Shown here: positions 16,108-24,940 of the stretch, piece by piece | Layout: every line of letters begins with the position of its first letter | Numbering within the stretch: the stretch's first letter is position 1 | NCBI GenBank assembly: GCA_942490705.1 | Contig: CALNXY010000002.1 | Coordinates: 186,001-250,000 of the forward strand | DNA: 64,000 bases | Reading direction: 5' to 3' | Origin: JAGRCP01 sp942490705 | Lineage (GTDB): Bacteria; Chloroflexota; Anaerolineae; Caldilineales; Caldilineaceae | Made by a program: the position numbers and the translations under genes | The notes under the pieces: generated by a model | Told to the model about the DNA's origin: nothing | The model's database searches: none | Seen by the model: only the letters and a program-made list of their open reading frames with translations

Positions 16108-16555
16108 TCATCAGCGCCGCGGTGTCCAACCAGAGCGTGACGGGCCCATCGTTGACCAGCGCCACCTGCATGTCGGCCTGGAAAACGCCCTGTTCCACCC
16201 GTATGCCTTCGCCGCGTAGAAGGGCGCAGAATTGTTGATAGAGGGGGTCCGCATGATCGGGGCGAGCGGCGTCGACAAAGCTGGGGCGACGGCCCTTACG
16301 TGCATTGCCGTAGAGCGTAAACTGGCTCACCGCGAGCACGGCGCCATCTACATCGGCCAGACTGAGGTTCATTTTGCCTGCTTCATCTTCGAAGATGCGC
16401 AGACCGGCGATCTTGCGAGCGAGATAGGCTGCGTCCGCTTCGCCATCCGCATGGGTGATGCCAAGGAGGACAAGAAATCCCGTTTCAATGGCGCCGACGG
16501 TGCTGCCTTCCACGGTGACGCTGGCTTGGCTGACGCGTTGAATCACTGCGCGCAT
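16100..16555 (-). CDS. dtd: D-aminoacyl-tRNA deacylase
   Basis: This 151-residue enzyme hydrolyses D-amino acids (and mischarged glycine) from tRNA in the cytoplasm. Length and sequence fit the DTD family. It starts MRAVIQRVSQASVTV, holds the substrate-site motif SQFTLYGNARKGRRPSF, and has the cis-proline motif NDGPVTLWLD near the C-terminus. I chose the ATG at 16553-16555 because the family starts there; the frame extends upstream without similarity. It diverges from the radical-SAM gene 51 bases away. The C-terminal stop lies within a dispersed repeat. Confidence 0.94.
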   Translation of the reverse strand: MRAVIQRVSQASVTVEGSTVGAIETGFLVLLGITHADGEADAAYLARKIAGLRIFEDEAGKMNLSLADVDGAVLAVSQFTLYGNARKGRRPSFVDAARPDHADPLYQQFCALLRGEGIRVEQGVFQADMQVALVNDGPVTLWLDTAALMRD

Positions 16556-16568
16556 GAGGTTCATTACC

Positions 16569-16597
16569 TTGACAAAAAGAACGTATGTTCGTATAAT
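16569..16597 (+). promoter_or_regulatory. Consensus sigma-70-type promoter, nearly leaderless
   Basis: TTGACA at 16569-16574, a 17-base spacer, then TATAAT at 16592-16597. Both hexamers are perfect. Initiation 6-8 bases further on falls at about 16603-16605, only 2-4 bases before the ATG at 16607, so the transcript is effectively leaderless. Confidence 0.85.
16578..16591 (+). promoter_or_regulatory. LexA (SOS) box-like operator within the promoter spacer
   Basis: AGAACGTATGTTCG matches 13 of 14 positions of the Gram-positive DinR/LexA box (CGAAC-RNRY-GTTCG), with GAAC and GTTC arms separated by exactly 4 bases. It lies between the -35 and -10 hexamers, where a bound repressor would exclude RNA polymerase. 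Chloroflexota LexA specificity varies, so the assignment needs binding data. Confidence 0.75.
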
Positions 16598-16606
16598 TTG
16601 CCTACA

Positions 16607-17779
16607 ATGGCAAGCTTCCGTGTTGCGCCCGATACAAGTCAAAAATTGAGCCTATTGGGCGATGAAATGCGCTTTGAACCGGCCGGCAATCAGCCCACGG
16701 CTGAAGGTACCGTCAGCGCGCCACGGGGTGCCGCCGTGGACAAGCCCAAGCCATTGCCATGCATCTCCGAAGTGAGCACTCCATACGGTAAGAAGCCTTT
16801 GTTAAAAGCAATGGTAACCACTGCCTGCGAGCGCAACTGCTTCTACTGTCCCTTTCGGGCAGGGCGTTCCAAGACCCAGCGTGTCACCTTTGCGCCAGAT
16901 GAAATGGCCGCCACCTTTGATGAGATGCAGCGCGCCCGTGTGGTCGATGGCCTTTTCCTCTCATCCGGCATCATTCAGGGCAGCGTTTCCACCCAGGATA
17001 AGCTCATCGACACGGTTGAAATCGTGCGGCGTACGTATGGCTATCGAGGCTACGTCCATCTGAAAATCATGCCCGGCGCCGAGCGCGAACAGCTTCGCCG
17101 GGCGATGCAGCTCGCTGATCGCGTCTCCGTTAACCTTGAAGGGCCTACCGAGCAGCGCTTGGCCGCGCTTGCGCCCAAGAAGGACTACTGGCACGAGTTG
17201 ATTCAGCGCCTGCAGTGGATTGCGCAGATCAGAGCCGGCGAAGCCGTCCGGGCCAGCGTCGTGACCCAATTCGTCGTCGGTGCGGTTGGCGATACGGATC
17301 TTGAGTTGCTGCAGGTCTCGGACCACCTATACAATCAGCTTGGTTTGAAGCGGACCTATTTTTCGTCCTTTAGTCCGGTGAGCCAAACGCCGTTTGCGGA
17401 TCGACTACCGGCGTCGCGACAACGTGAACATCGCCTCTACCAGGCCAGCTTCCTGCTGCGTGACTATGGCTGGAATGTGGAAGATATGCCATTCCAGGCG
17501 GATGCAAACCTGCGGACAGACGTTGATCCTAAGCTGGCGTGGGCGCAAGAAAACCTCCGTGAAGCGCCAGTAGAACTGAATCGGGCATCACGTCATGAAT
17601 TGCTACGCGTGCCCGGCATCGGTCCCAAGTTCGCAGACGCCATTCTGCGTGCCCGCAAGGGTGCTAATCTGCGCGAACTCAGCCATCTGCGTACTTTGGG
17701 GCTGCGCGATCTGGACAAGGTTAGCCCCTTCATTCTTCTGGATGGCCACCGTCCTATGCAGCAGCTTTCGCTCTTCTGA
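16607..17779 (+). CDS. Radical SAM protein with C-terminal helix-hairpin-helix; putative DNA modification/repair protein
   Basis: A 390-residue protein. The 4Fe-4S/SAM motif C-x3-C-x2-C is visible as ACERNCFYCPF (Cys74, Cys78, Cys81) in a TIM-like barrel that includes HLKIMPGAEREQL and RVSVNLEGPTEQRL. The C-terminal 75 residues form HhH motifs (LNRASRHELLRVPGIGPKFADAIL, then LRTLGLRDLDKVSPFIL), which usually bind DNA. This architecture matches radical-SAM proteins annotated as putative DNA modification/repair enzymes, often paired with a uracil-glycosylase-like partner. No such partner is in this window. The ATG at 16607 sits right after a consensus promoter bearing a LexA-like box, supporting a DNA-damage role. 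Reaction and substrate are unknown. Confidence 0.88.
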   Translation: MASFRVAPDTSQKLSLLGDEMRFEPAGNQPTAEGTVSAPRGAAVDKPKPLPCISEVSTPYGKKPLLKAMVTTACERNCFYCPFRAGRSKTQRVTFAPDEMAATFDEMQRARVVDGLFLSSGIIQGSVSTQDKLIDTVEIVRRTYGYRGYVHLKIMPGAEREQLRRAMQLADRVSVNLEGPTEQRLAALAPKKDYWHELIQRLQWIAQIRAGEAVRASVVTQFVVGAVGDTDLELLQVSDHLYNQLGLKRTYFSSFSPVSQTPFADRLPASRQREHRLYQASFLLRDYGWNVEDMPFQADANLRTDVDPKLAWAQENLREAPVELNRASRHELLRVPGIGPKFADAILRARKGANLRELSHLRTLGLRDLDKVSPFILLDGHRPMQQLSLF

Positions 17780-17822
17780 GCCAAGCGAGGGCGTAGACCA
17801 ACACGCTTTCCTTGACTCTATG

Positions 17823-19100
17823 TTAGCCATTGACGGCGAACATCTGATCGCGTTCTGGACCCACCGAGACATACTCAACCGGCACGCTCGCCAGCTCGCT
17901 CAGGCGCTGAATGTAGGCTCGCGCCGCCGTGGGCAGGTCTTCCCAGTGCCGGCACTCGGCCGTGGACACTTTCCATCCCTCCCACGCCTCGTAAACGGGT
18001 GTGACGCGGTTGAGCAGTGGGGTGTCGGGCATCGAGTCGGTGATGATTGTGCCGTCAGGCAGGCGATAGCCGATGCAGATTTTGAGTGTATCAAAGTCAT
18101 CTAGTACATCCAGCTTGGTAATCGCCAAACCGGTCATGCCATTTAGCCAGGCCGCGTATCCAATTGCGACACCGTCGAACCAGCCGCAACGCCGAGGCCG
18201 CCCGGTCGTGGCGCCATATTCGCTACCAACGTCGCGCAGTTTCTGCCCATACGCATCGTGCAACTCAACCGGGAAAGGACCATCTCCGACCGCAGTGCTG
18301 TAGGCCTTGACAACGCCAACAACTCGGTCGATCGCGCCCGCAGGCAGCCCGGCGCCGGAGGGCGCAAAGGCTGCGGTCGGATTGCTGCTGGTCACGTAGG
18401 GATAGATGCCCCAGTCGAGGTCACGCATAACGCCCAATTGACCTTCAAGAAGAATGGCTTTGTCTTCCTCGAAGGCTGTGCGCGTCATGGGCACTGTATC
18501 GATGATGCGATGGCTGAGCTGCTGCCGATAGTCATCGAGCAGCGCTACCAACTCCGCCGCATCCACGGGCTCACCACCCAGCACCTCGATCTTGCGATTA
18601 ACCGTCTGCAGCGCACTGTCAAGCCGGGCTTCCAGCCACTCGGGCTGAAGCAGATCGCCTAGACGCAGACCGGAACGGGCTGCCTTATCGGCATAGGCGG
18701 GGCCTATGCCGCGCTTGGTTGTCCCGATTGTGTCATCGCCGCGCGCCTTTTCTTCCAGCTCGTCCAGCGTACGATGATAGGGCATCACCATCTGTGCACG
18801 GGCGCTCAGCCAAAGGTTGTCCAGGTCAACGCCGGCGACTTTCAGATCGGCCATCTCTGCCAGTAGCGCCTGGGGATTGACCACGCAGCCGGAGCCGATA
18901 ATGTTTTGTGTCCTGGGATTGAAGATGCCGCTGGGGATCAAGTGTAAGGCGTGCTTGCCATAGTCGTTGATGACGGTGTGGCCGGCGTTGTCTCCGCCCT
19001 GAAATCGAATGACGACGTCAGCGTTCTGAGCAAGGTAGTCGATAATCCGTCCCTTGCCTTCATCACCCCACTGGGCTCCAACCACAGCCGTTACAGTCAT
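17823..19100 (-). CDS. purA: Adenylosuccinate synthetase
   Basis: A 425-residue enzyme joining aspartate to IMP with GTP, the first committed step to AMP. Signatures are VVGAQWGDEGKGRIIDYL (Asp13, Lys16), GGDNAGHTV with the catalytic His near residue 41, GTTKRGIGPAYADKAARSGLR, and TTGRPRRCGWFD in the IMP/GTP region. The start is the ATG at 19098-19100, with GGAG 7 bases upstream, rather than the TTG at 19112. It lies just downstream of guaB on the same strand (48 bases), so the two IMP-consuming branches, to AMP and to GMP, are probably co-transcribed. It converges with the radical-SAM gene. Confidence 0.97.
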   Translation of the reverse strand: MTVTAVVGAQWGDEGKGRIIDYLAQNADVVIRFQGGDNAGHTVINDYGKHALHLIPSGIFNPRTQNIIGSGCVVNPQALLAEMADLKVAGVDLDNLWLSARAQMVMPYHRTLDELEEKARGDDTIGTTKRGIGPAYADKAARSGLRLGDLLQPEWLEARLDSALQTVNRKIEVLGGEPVDAAELVALLDDYRQQLSHRIIDTVPMTRTAFEEDKAILLEGQLGVMRDLDWGIYPYVTSSNPTAAFAPSGAGLPAGAIDRVVGVVKAYSTAVGDGPFPVELHDAYGQKLRDVGSEYGATTGRPRRCGWFDGVAIGYAAWLNGMTGLAITKLDVLDDFDTLKICIGYRLPDGTIITDSMPDTPLLNRVTPVYEAWEGWKVSTAECRHWEDLPTAARAYIQRLSELASVPVEYVSVGPERDQMFAVNG

Positions 19101-19148
19101 AGTACACTCCAACCCGATTGAAAATGCTCGTTTGATAGAAGATGGCGC

Positions 19149-20714
19149 TTAGCGATTTGGCTGAATCTGATAGTTTGGCGCTTCCTTGGTAATCGTCACG
19201 CTATGCGGATGGCTCTCCTGGTAAGATGCCGCGCTGATGCGCACGAATTGGGCCTTTTCCCACAGATCGGGAATGGCGCTGGCCCCTACATAGCCCATCC
19301 CGCTGCGCAGGCCACCCATCAGTTGGAAAATGAAATCCTTGAGGAATCCCTTATACGGCACTTGTCCCTCGATGCCTTCAGGCACCAACTTGCCGCCGAC
19401 ATCGGGCGAAGCATTGCCGCTGCGCATTTGGGCCGTCTGATAGCGATCGGCTCCGCGGCCTTTCATCGCGCCCATGCTGCCCATGCCCCGATATTCCTTG
19501 AACGATCGCCCTTCGCGAATGACAATATCGCCGGGCGACTCATGCAGACCGGCCAACAAGCTGCCCAACATCACTGCCGATGCGCCCGCCGCCAGAGCCT
19601 TGGTGATGTCGCCACTGTAGCGAATGCCACCATCGGCCACAATAGGTACGCCCAACTCACGTCCGGCCATCGCACACTCGGCGATCGCTGTGAGTTGCGG
19701 CATCCCCGCGCCGCTGACAATACGCGTGGTGCAGATAGAGCCGGCGCCCACCCCGACCTTGACTACGCTTGCACCTGCCGCTGCCAGATCGCGCACGCCG
19801 GCAGGCGTCACGACATTGCCGGCCAAAATCGGTATGTCGGGATACTGGCTTCGAATCGAACGTAGCGTCTCCAAGACGCCACGGCTATGGCCATGGGCCG
19901 TATCGATGGCCACAGCGTCAACGCCAGCTTCGATGAGCGCCTGGGCTCGCTGCAGGCCCGCTTCGCCGACGCCAATCGCACCGGCGACCAGCAGACGGCC
20001 CCGTTCATCTTTTGCCGCCGCCGGAAAGTCCTGGCGTTTGAGAATATCTTTGTAAGTAATCAATCCCTTGAGATTGCCTTCGTCGTCAATCAACGGAAGC
20101 TTCTCGATACGGTAACGATGGAGAATTGCCTGGGCTTCTTCCAGTGTCGTACCAATTTTGGCCGTTATCAGCTTTTCGTCGGTCATGAAGTCGGAGATTG
20201 GCCGCTCGTAGTCGGTGGCAAAGCGTACATCTCGATTCGTGAGGATGCCCAGCAGCCTTCCTGCATCATCGGTAATTGGCACCCCACTGATGCGATAGCG
20301 ACTCATGACAGCCTCGGCATCAGCCAAGGTGGCGGTTGGCAAGAGCGTAACTGGGTCGACGATCATGCCGCTTTCGCTGCGCTTGACCTTATCGACCTCT
20401 TCGGCCTGATCTTCCATGGAGAGGTTGCGATGCAACACGCCCAAGCCGCCCTGTCGCGCAAGCGCAATGGCCAGATCTGCCTCACTGACGGTATCCATAG
20501 CGGCGCTGATCACAGGAATATTTAGAGGCAATTTCGGATGAAGAGGGAATGCAATATCGACATCTGCGGGCAGAATTTCTGCATAGCCCGGCGTTAGCAA
20601 CACATCGTCGAAGGTCAGCGCTTCCTTGGAGAAGCGATTTGCGACCTGCTCAATTAGCTTGCCATTCGTCGTTTCTGGACTGTAAGCGGATTCCTGAGTG
20701 GAAACCATCGACAT
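19149..20714 (-). CDS. guaB: Inosine-5'-monophosphate dehydrogenase
   Basis: A 521-residue enzyme oxidising IMP to XMP with NAD, the rate-limiting step to GMP. The barrel carries VGAGSICTTRIVSGAGMPQ with catalytic Cys328, the phosphate loop IVADGGIRYSGDITKALAAGA, and the flap GMGSMGAMKGRGADRY. Two CBS domains (about 105-225; RYRISGVPITDDAG and RYRIEKLPLIDDEG) form the regulatory module. I chose the ATG at 20712-20714 because GGAGGAAG lies 8 bases upstream; an ATG at 20729 overlaps that ribosome site. A promoter-like TTGGTC-N17-TAGAAT precedes it. purA follows downstream. Confidence 0.96.
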   Translation of the reverse strand: MSMVSTQESAYSPETTNGKLIEQVANRFSKEALTFDDVLLTPGYAEILPADVDIAFPLHPKLPLNIPVISAAMDTVSEADLAIALARQGGLGVLHRNLSMEDQAEEVDKVKRSESGMIVDPVTLLPTATLADAEAVMSRYRISGVPITDDAGRLLGILTNRDVRFATDYERPISDFMTDEKLITAKIGTTLEEAQAILHRYRIEKLPLIDDEGNLKGLITYKDILKRQDFPAAAKDERGRLLVAGAIGVGEAGLQRAQALIEAGVDAVAIDTAHGHSRGVLETLRSIRSQYPDIPILAGNVVTPAGVRDLAAAGASVVKVGVGAGSICTTRIVSGAGMPQLTAIAECAMAGRELGVPIVADGGIRYSGDITKALAAGASAVMLGSLLAGLHESPGDIVIREGRSFKEYRGMGSMGAMKGRGADRYQTAQMRSGNASPDVGGKLVPEGIEGQVPYKGFLKDFIFQLMGGLRSGMGYVGASAIPDLWEKAQFVRISAASYQESHPHSVTITKEAPNYQIQPNR

Positions 20715-20755
20715 AGATTCTTCCTCCATAAAATGGATAGCATTTCTGATGGATT

Positions 20756-20784
20756 ATTCTACCATCCCTGATGATGACGACCAA
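20756..20784 (-). promoter_or_regulatory. Candidate guaB promoter
   Basis: On the minus strand TTGGTC (20784 to 20779), a 17-base spacer and TAGAAT (20761 to 20756) predict a start near 20749 and a leader of about 35 bases carrying the GGAGGA ribosome site. Confidence 0.5.
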
Positions 20785-20889
20785 CACATTGGGGTCTGGA
20801 AACGTGCCTGTTCGATAGACTTTCATTCGAAACATGGCGGTAGGTCCAGAATCTGCAAGCTGTTGCCGGAAAGATGACAACATGCGACA

Positions 20890-21246
20890 ATGAGGGCAAT
20901 GAGCGACTTAAATGACGACCACATGATTCGGCGCATGAAAGATGCCTTGCTGCGTCTACGCTTGGTGCCGGACGCGCGCGTCACTGTCGTTGAGGAAGAT
21001 GAATCAGTCGATGCGCGTGAGTCTGTACGCCAACTGGCTCGGAGTCGTATCGCGTCAATTTTGCGCCAACTTCGCGCCGTTCATGGCTATAGCTATGAGC
21101 AAGTTGCGGAACAGACCGGACTCTCGCAACAGCTACTCTTCGACGTTGAGTACAAGGATCGCCGTCTGACCATGTCGGAATTGCAGGCACTGGCGACCTG
21201 CTATCAAGTCAGCCCGAGCGACATTCTAGGCATCGATCTTGAGTAG
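20890..21246 (+). CDS. XRE-family helix-turn-helix regulator
   Basis: A 118-residue cytoplasmic protein. Residues 54-112 form a Cro/C1-type helix-turn-helix (RIASILRQLRAVHGYSYEQVAEQTGLSQQLLFDVEYKDRRLTMSELQALATCYQVSPSDILGI). The first 50 residues are charged and lack a recognisable domain. A second ATG at 20899, preceded by GAGGG, could be the true start (MSDLNDD). It lies 41 bases upstream of the YihY-family gene on the same strand and may be its regulator or simply its operon neighbour; guaB is divergent. The signal sensed is unknown. Confidence 0.82.
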   Translation: MRAMSDLNDDHMIRRMKDALLRLRLVPDARVTVVEEDESVDARESVRQLARSRIASILRQLRAVHGYSYEQVAEQTGLSQQLLFDVEYKDRRLTMSELQALATCYQVSPSDILGIDLE

Positions 21247-21287
21247 TGGATGAGTACGGAACGGGTTGAAATGACCTGGCGGATGAC

Positions 21288-22277
21288 ATGCACGACCTTC
21301 TTGAGCGTAGCGGCATTCTACCCACCATTCGCCTGTTTCGGCGCGCTATGGGGGACTTCGGCAGTGACGGTGCCGGCTCAATGGCCGCGGCGCTGGCCTT
21401 CCACACGACGATATCCTTGGTGCCGCTGATGCTCATCTTCATTAACTTGGCGGGCCTCTTCTATCCGGATGAAATCGTTGACGGACAGATTGTCGAGCAA
21501 GCAGAAACTTACATCGGCGCGGGTGCCGCCCAACTCGCCGAAAATGTACTCAAGCACAATCAGCGTTTGCTGAGCTCGGAGGATCCGAGCTGGACTGTGA
21601 TTGTGACCGCCGTTATTACGGGCGTTACCCTATTCTATTTTGCATCAGGCATGTTTCACCAGCTCAAGGTATCTCTGAACTCCATTTGGGGCATTCGTTC
21701 AGAATATGTTCCCACTTTTCGTAGCGGCATCATCTACTTCGCGATTGACCGGCTCGTTTCCGGACTGCTGATGTTGGGCGTTAACGTCTTCTTGGTTTTT
21801 CTTGTCCTCGTTTCAGCCATCTTGGCTACCTCAGAGATTATCCTCGTTGCGTTCTGGCCGGGATTGCAACCTTATCTGCCATATCTACATATCGCTGTCT
21901 CTCCCTTTTTCGTGGTAGTGCCTTTTGCGCTTATCTACAAATACTTGCCCGACGCCACGGTATCTTGGCGCGACGTGTGGATCGGTGCTGCGGTGACGTC
22001 AATCCTTTTTGCTCTGGGCACGCGTCTGATTGGCATCTACCTCAACAACGCCCGTCTTGTAAGCCTATATGGTGCAGTGGGGGCCTTTATCATGATCCTC
22101 CTCTGGATATACTACACTGCCATGGTTGTGCTCTATGGCGCAGAGTTCACGAAGGTGTACGCCAACACCCATGGCTCCAGTATCGTGCCCTCAATTCCAT
22201 TGGAGCGCTATTTCTTTGGCAAACAGTGGGTCTCAGCTCCGCCGGGGTCAGCCAAATTAGAACGGGACCTTGAATGA
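21288..22277 (+). CDS. YihY/BrkB-family inner-membrane protein
   Basis: A 329-residue polytopic membrane protein with about six helices. The family start is seen in GSMAAALAFHTTISLVPLMLIFINLAGLF, then VIVTAVITGVTLFYFASGMFHQLKVSLNSIWGI, LIYKYLPDATVSWRDVWIGA, and YGAVGAFIMILLWIYYTAMVVLYGAEFTKVY. The family was once called ribonuclease BN but is now regarded as integral-membrane with uncertain, possibly transport-related, function. Its stop overlaps the start of the P-type ATPase gene (ATGA), which implies coupled translation and perhaps a shared job at the membrane. Confidence 0.92.
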   Translation: MHDLLERSGILPTIRLFRRAMGDFGSDGAGSMAAALAFHTTISLVPLMLIFINLAGLFYPDEIVDGQIVEQAETYIGAGAAQLAENVLKHNQRLLSSEDPSWTVIVTAVITGVTLFYFASGMFHQLKVSLNSIWGIRSEYVPTFRSGIIYFAIDRLVSGLLMLGVNVFLVFLVLVSAILATSEIILVAFWPGLQPYLPYLHIAVSPFFVVVPFALIYKYLPDATVSWRDVWIGAAVTSILFALGTRLIGIYLNNARLVSLYGAVGAFIMILLWIYYTAMVVLYGAEFTKVYANTHGSSIVPSIPLERYFFGKQWVSAPPGSAKLERDLE

Positions 22278-24775
22278 CGCAGCCCCAAGGATTAACGGAT
22301 CAAGAAGCCGAAGCCCGTCGAGCTCAAGGTCTTGGCAACGATGTTGAGTTGCAAACCAGCCGATCCTACGGCGAGATCATTCGGCGTAATCTCTTCAACT
22401 TTGTTCATCTTGTGCTCTTCGCCATTGGGGGTGTCTTTATTCTGATGGGGCGCTGGGGCGACGCCTTTAACAGCGCCGGACTGATCTTAATCAATGTGAC
22501 GATTGGCGTAGTCCAGGAGGTGCGCGCCAAGCGGAAATTGGATGAGATTGCGTTGTTGACTCGCCCAAAGATTGCAATCGTACGCGGTGGCGAGGAGCGC
22601 TCTGTAGATCCCAGCGAAGTTGTCCAGGGCGATGTCGTTGTTATTCGCCCTGGCGATCAACTCGTCGTAGATGGCCCGATCCTCAGCGGTACGGTCGAGA
22701 TTGACGAATCGCCCTTAACCGGTGAAGCCGATCCGGTCAAAAAGTCAGTCGGTGAGGAGGTCATGTCAGCCAGCATCTGTCTTAGCGGTACAGCCATGTA
22801 TGAGGCCATCAACGTAGGTCGTGAAAGCTACGCCTATCAGACTGCAGAGACGGCCCGCACGTTCTCGGTTGAGAAGACGCCGCTCCAGCGCCAAGTAGAT
22901 TACTTGATTCGCATACTGTCGCTGCTCGCCATTTATCTGCTTATGCTGCTCTTTTTTGCTTCTCAAATCCATCCGGAGATCCCCTTCTTGCGTAACGTAC
23001 AGGTAGCGGCTGTACTCATGGGTTTGATCCCGGTCGGTATGTTTTTTATTACGATTGTTTCTTACGCGCTTGGCGCTGTCCGTCTTCTTGACCAAGGCGC
23101 GTTGATTCAGCAGACGAATGCTGTCGAGTCATTGGCCAATGTCGATATTCTCTGCACGGACAAGACCGGAACGCTGACGGCAAATCGCATCGAGTATCGT
23201 GCCGCCTCTCCGCTAAATGGAAGCGTGCGTGAAGAAGTGGAAGTCGCACTAGGAGACTTTGCCCACAGTGCGTCGGTTACCAGCAAGACGAGTGAAGCAC
23301 TTTTAGCAGCTCTGCCGGGCAATACGCTGCCCCTGGCTGACGAAGTTCCTTTTTCTTCCGCACGCAAGTGGAGCGCAGAAGCCTTTGACACGCCGACTCG
23401 TCGCGGCGTCTATGTGCTCGGTGCGCTCGAAATGCTGGCCCCGTACCTCGACGACACGTCCGGCCTGGCAGAGCAAGTTAGCGCATTCTCTGAGCAAGGC
23501 TTACGCGTGCTTATCTTCGCGGCAAACCAATCTGTAACTGTACTGTACCCCAATGGCGAAGAGCCCGTACTCCCGGAACTGAAGGCGTTGGCCATCTTGA
23601 CCTTTGGCGATGAGCTCCGACCTCATGTCCGGGAAACGCTGGCGGGTTTTCGTGCCGCAGGCGTAGGTCTAAAAGTCATTTCGGGCGACAATCCGGAAAC
23701 AGTGGCAGCCCTGGCCCAACAGGCTGGGATCGGCGGGGAGATATTGCTCGTTTCCGGTCCGCAACTTGCTGAGATGAGTGAAGTGGAGTTTGACCAGGCA
23801 GCAGAAGAGGCTACTGTTTTTGGCCGTATCTCACCGGACCAGAAGGAGCAACTGGTGGACGCCCTGCGCCGTAACGGCCATTACGTCGCCATGACCGGTG
23901 ACGGCGTCAATGATGTGCTCTCTCTGAAGAAAGCCAATCTTGGCATTGCCATGGAGAGCGGCAGCGCCGCCACCCGCGGCGTCGCCGACATCGTGTTGCT
24001 CGGTGATTCTTTTGGGGCATTGGTGCCGGCTTTCAGCGAAGGGCAGCGCATCGTCAACGGCATGCAAGGCATTATTCGCCTCTATTTGGAACGTGTCTTT
24101 ACCGCCGCGTTCCTATTCGTTTCCGTGGCCGTGGTTGGCCTCGGCTCGCCTTTCGTGCCCAGCAATATGGCCATGTATGCGTTGATTGTGGTTACAGCTC
24201 CCACGATATTGATGGCGCTCTGGGCACAGCCGAAGCAAAAGGTCGATATGCGCATTTCGTCTGCGCTCTATTTCACCCTTCCCGCTGCGTTCTTAGGCGC
24301 CCTGATCGGTCTGCTTTTCTATACGGGCGGCTATTTCTTTGTCATCAATAATTGGGCAAACTACGACATAACCATAGCTCAAATCCAAGCATTCGAAGAT
24401 CAACTTGGCTATACCTTGACCAGCTCAGACATGGCGATTGCGTCGGCTGCCAATCTGGTCGGCCGCTCAGCCATGACCGCATTTCTTGTTTTGGTTGGCC
24501 TGATTCTCATCAATTTTGTGCTCCCTCCCTTCGACTATTTCGCCGTCAGTGTCGATAAGGTTGAGAGTAAACGGATGCTTGCCGTCTCTATTTTGATGGT
24601 GGGTGTCTATGCATTTATTGTGGCTTTCCCGCCACTGAGAAATTTCTATGAGGTGATCGTTTTACGACCAGTGGACTATTTGCTTGTCGTGATTGGGGCA
24701 GTAATCTGGACGGTCATCACTCGAGAGTTTTTCAAACGCGAATTGCTACAACGCTTTCTACAAGGCGGCTATTGA
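22274..24775 (+). CDS. Cation-translocating P-type ATPase, atypical TM4 motif
   Basis: An 833-residue P-type ATPase in canonical order. The actuator domain has SPLTGEADPVKK near residue 147, the phosphorylation site is CTDKTGTLT with Asp296, and the hinge is MTGDGVNDVLSLKKANLGIAMESGSAATR near residue 540. There are two N-terminal, two central and about six C-terminal membrane helices. The overall layout resembles the CtpE/MgtA-like, non-heavy-metal group, and no Cys-rich metal-binding domain is present. Helix M4 reads LIPVGMFF (Pro253-Val254-Gly255), where Ca/Mg-type pumps usually have an acidic PEGL-like motif, so ion specificity is uncertain. It is translationally coupled to the upstream YihY-family gene. 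Confidence 0.93.
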   Translation: MTQPQGLTDQEAEARRAQGLGNDVELQTSRSYGEIIRRNLFNFVHLVLFAIGGVFILMGRWGDAFNSAGLILINVTIGVVQEVRAKRKLDEIALLTRPKIAIVRGGEERSVDPSEVVQGDVVVIRPGDQLVVDGPILSGTVEIDESPLTGEADPVKKSVGEEVMSASICLSGTAMYEAINVGRESYAYQTAETARTFSVEKTPLQRQVDYLIRILSLLAIYLLMLLFFASQIHPEIPFLRNVQVAAVLMGLIPVGMFFITIVSYALGAVRLLDQGALIQQTNAVESLANVDILCTDKTGTLTANRIEYRAASPLNGSVREEVEVALGDFAHSASVTSKTSEALLAALPGNTLPLADEVPFSSARKWSAEAFDTPTRRGVYVLGALEMLAPYLDDTSGLAEQVSAFSEQGLRVLIFAANQSVTVLYPNGEEPVLPELKALAILTFGDELRPHVRETLAGFRAAGVGLKVISGDNPETVAALAQQAGIGGEILLVSGPQLAEMSEVEFDQAAEEATVFGRISPDQKEQLVDALRRNGHYVAMTGDGVNDVLSLKKANLGIAMESGSAATRGVADIVLLGDSFGALVPAFSEGQRIVNGMQGIIRLYLERVFTAAFLFVSVAVVGLGSPFVPSNMAMYALIVVTAPTILMALWAQPKQKVDMRISSALYFTLPAAFLGALIGLLFYTGGYFFVINNWANYDITIAQIQAFEDQLGYTLTSSDMAIASAANLVGRSAMTAFLVLVGLILINFVLPPFDYFAVSVDKVESKRMLAVSILMVGVYAFIVAFPPLRNFYEVIVLRPVDYLLVVIGAVIWTVITREFFKRELLQRFLQGGY

Positions 24776-24817
24776 GTAATCGCTTGATCTGGATCTGGCG
24801 CTTTAGACGCTCGCTAC

Positions 24818-24940
24818 GTGAGTGAACTCGAATTCATACCAACCATCGAAGAACTACCTGAAAAACTATCACCGCGCCGGCAAATCGTTTGCTCAGATAG
24901 ACAGTCGGCCGCCGCTAAGAGAGTGACTTTGACCCGATGA
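24818..24940 (+). CDS. Possible 40-residue peptide coupled to the PP2C gene
   Basis: A GTG-initiated frame (start SELEFIPTIEELPEKL, end KRVTLTR) whose stop overlaps the ATG of the phosphatase gene (ATGA). The overlap is the kind seen in coupled genes, but the ribosome site is weak and no domain is recognised. It could be leader translation or chance. Confidence 0.3.
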   Translation: MSELEFIPTIEELPEKLSPRRQIVCSDRQSAAAKRVTLTR

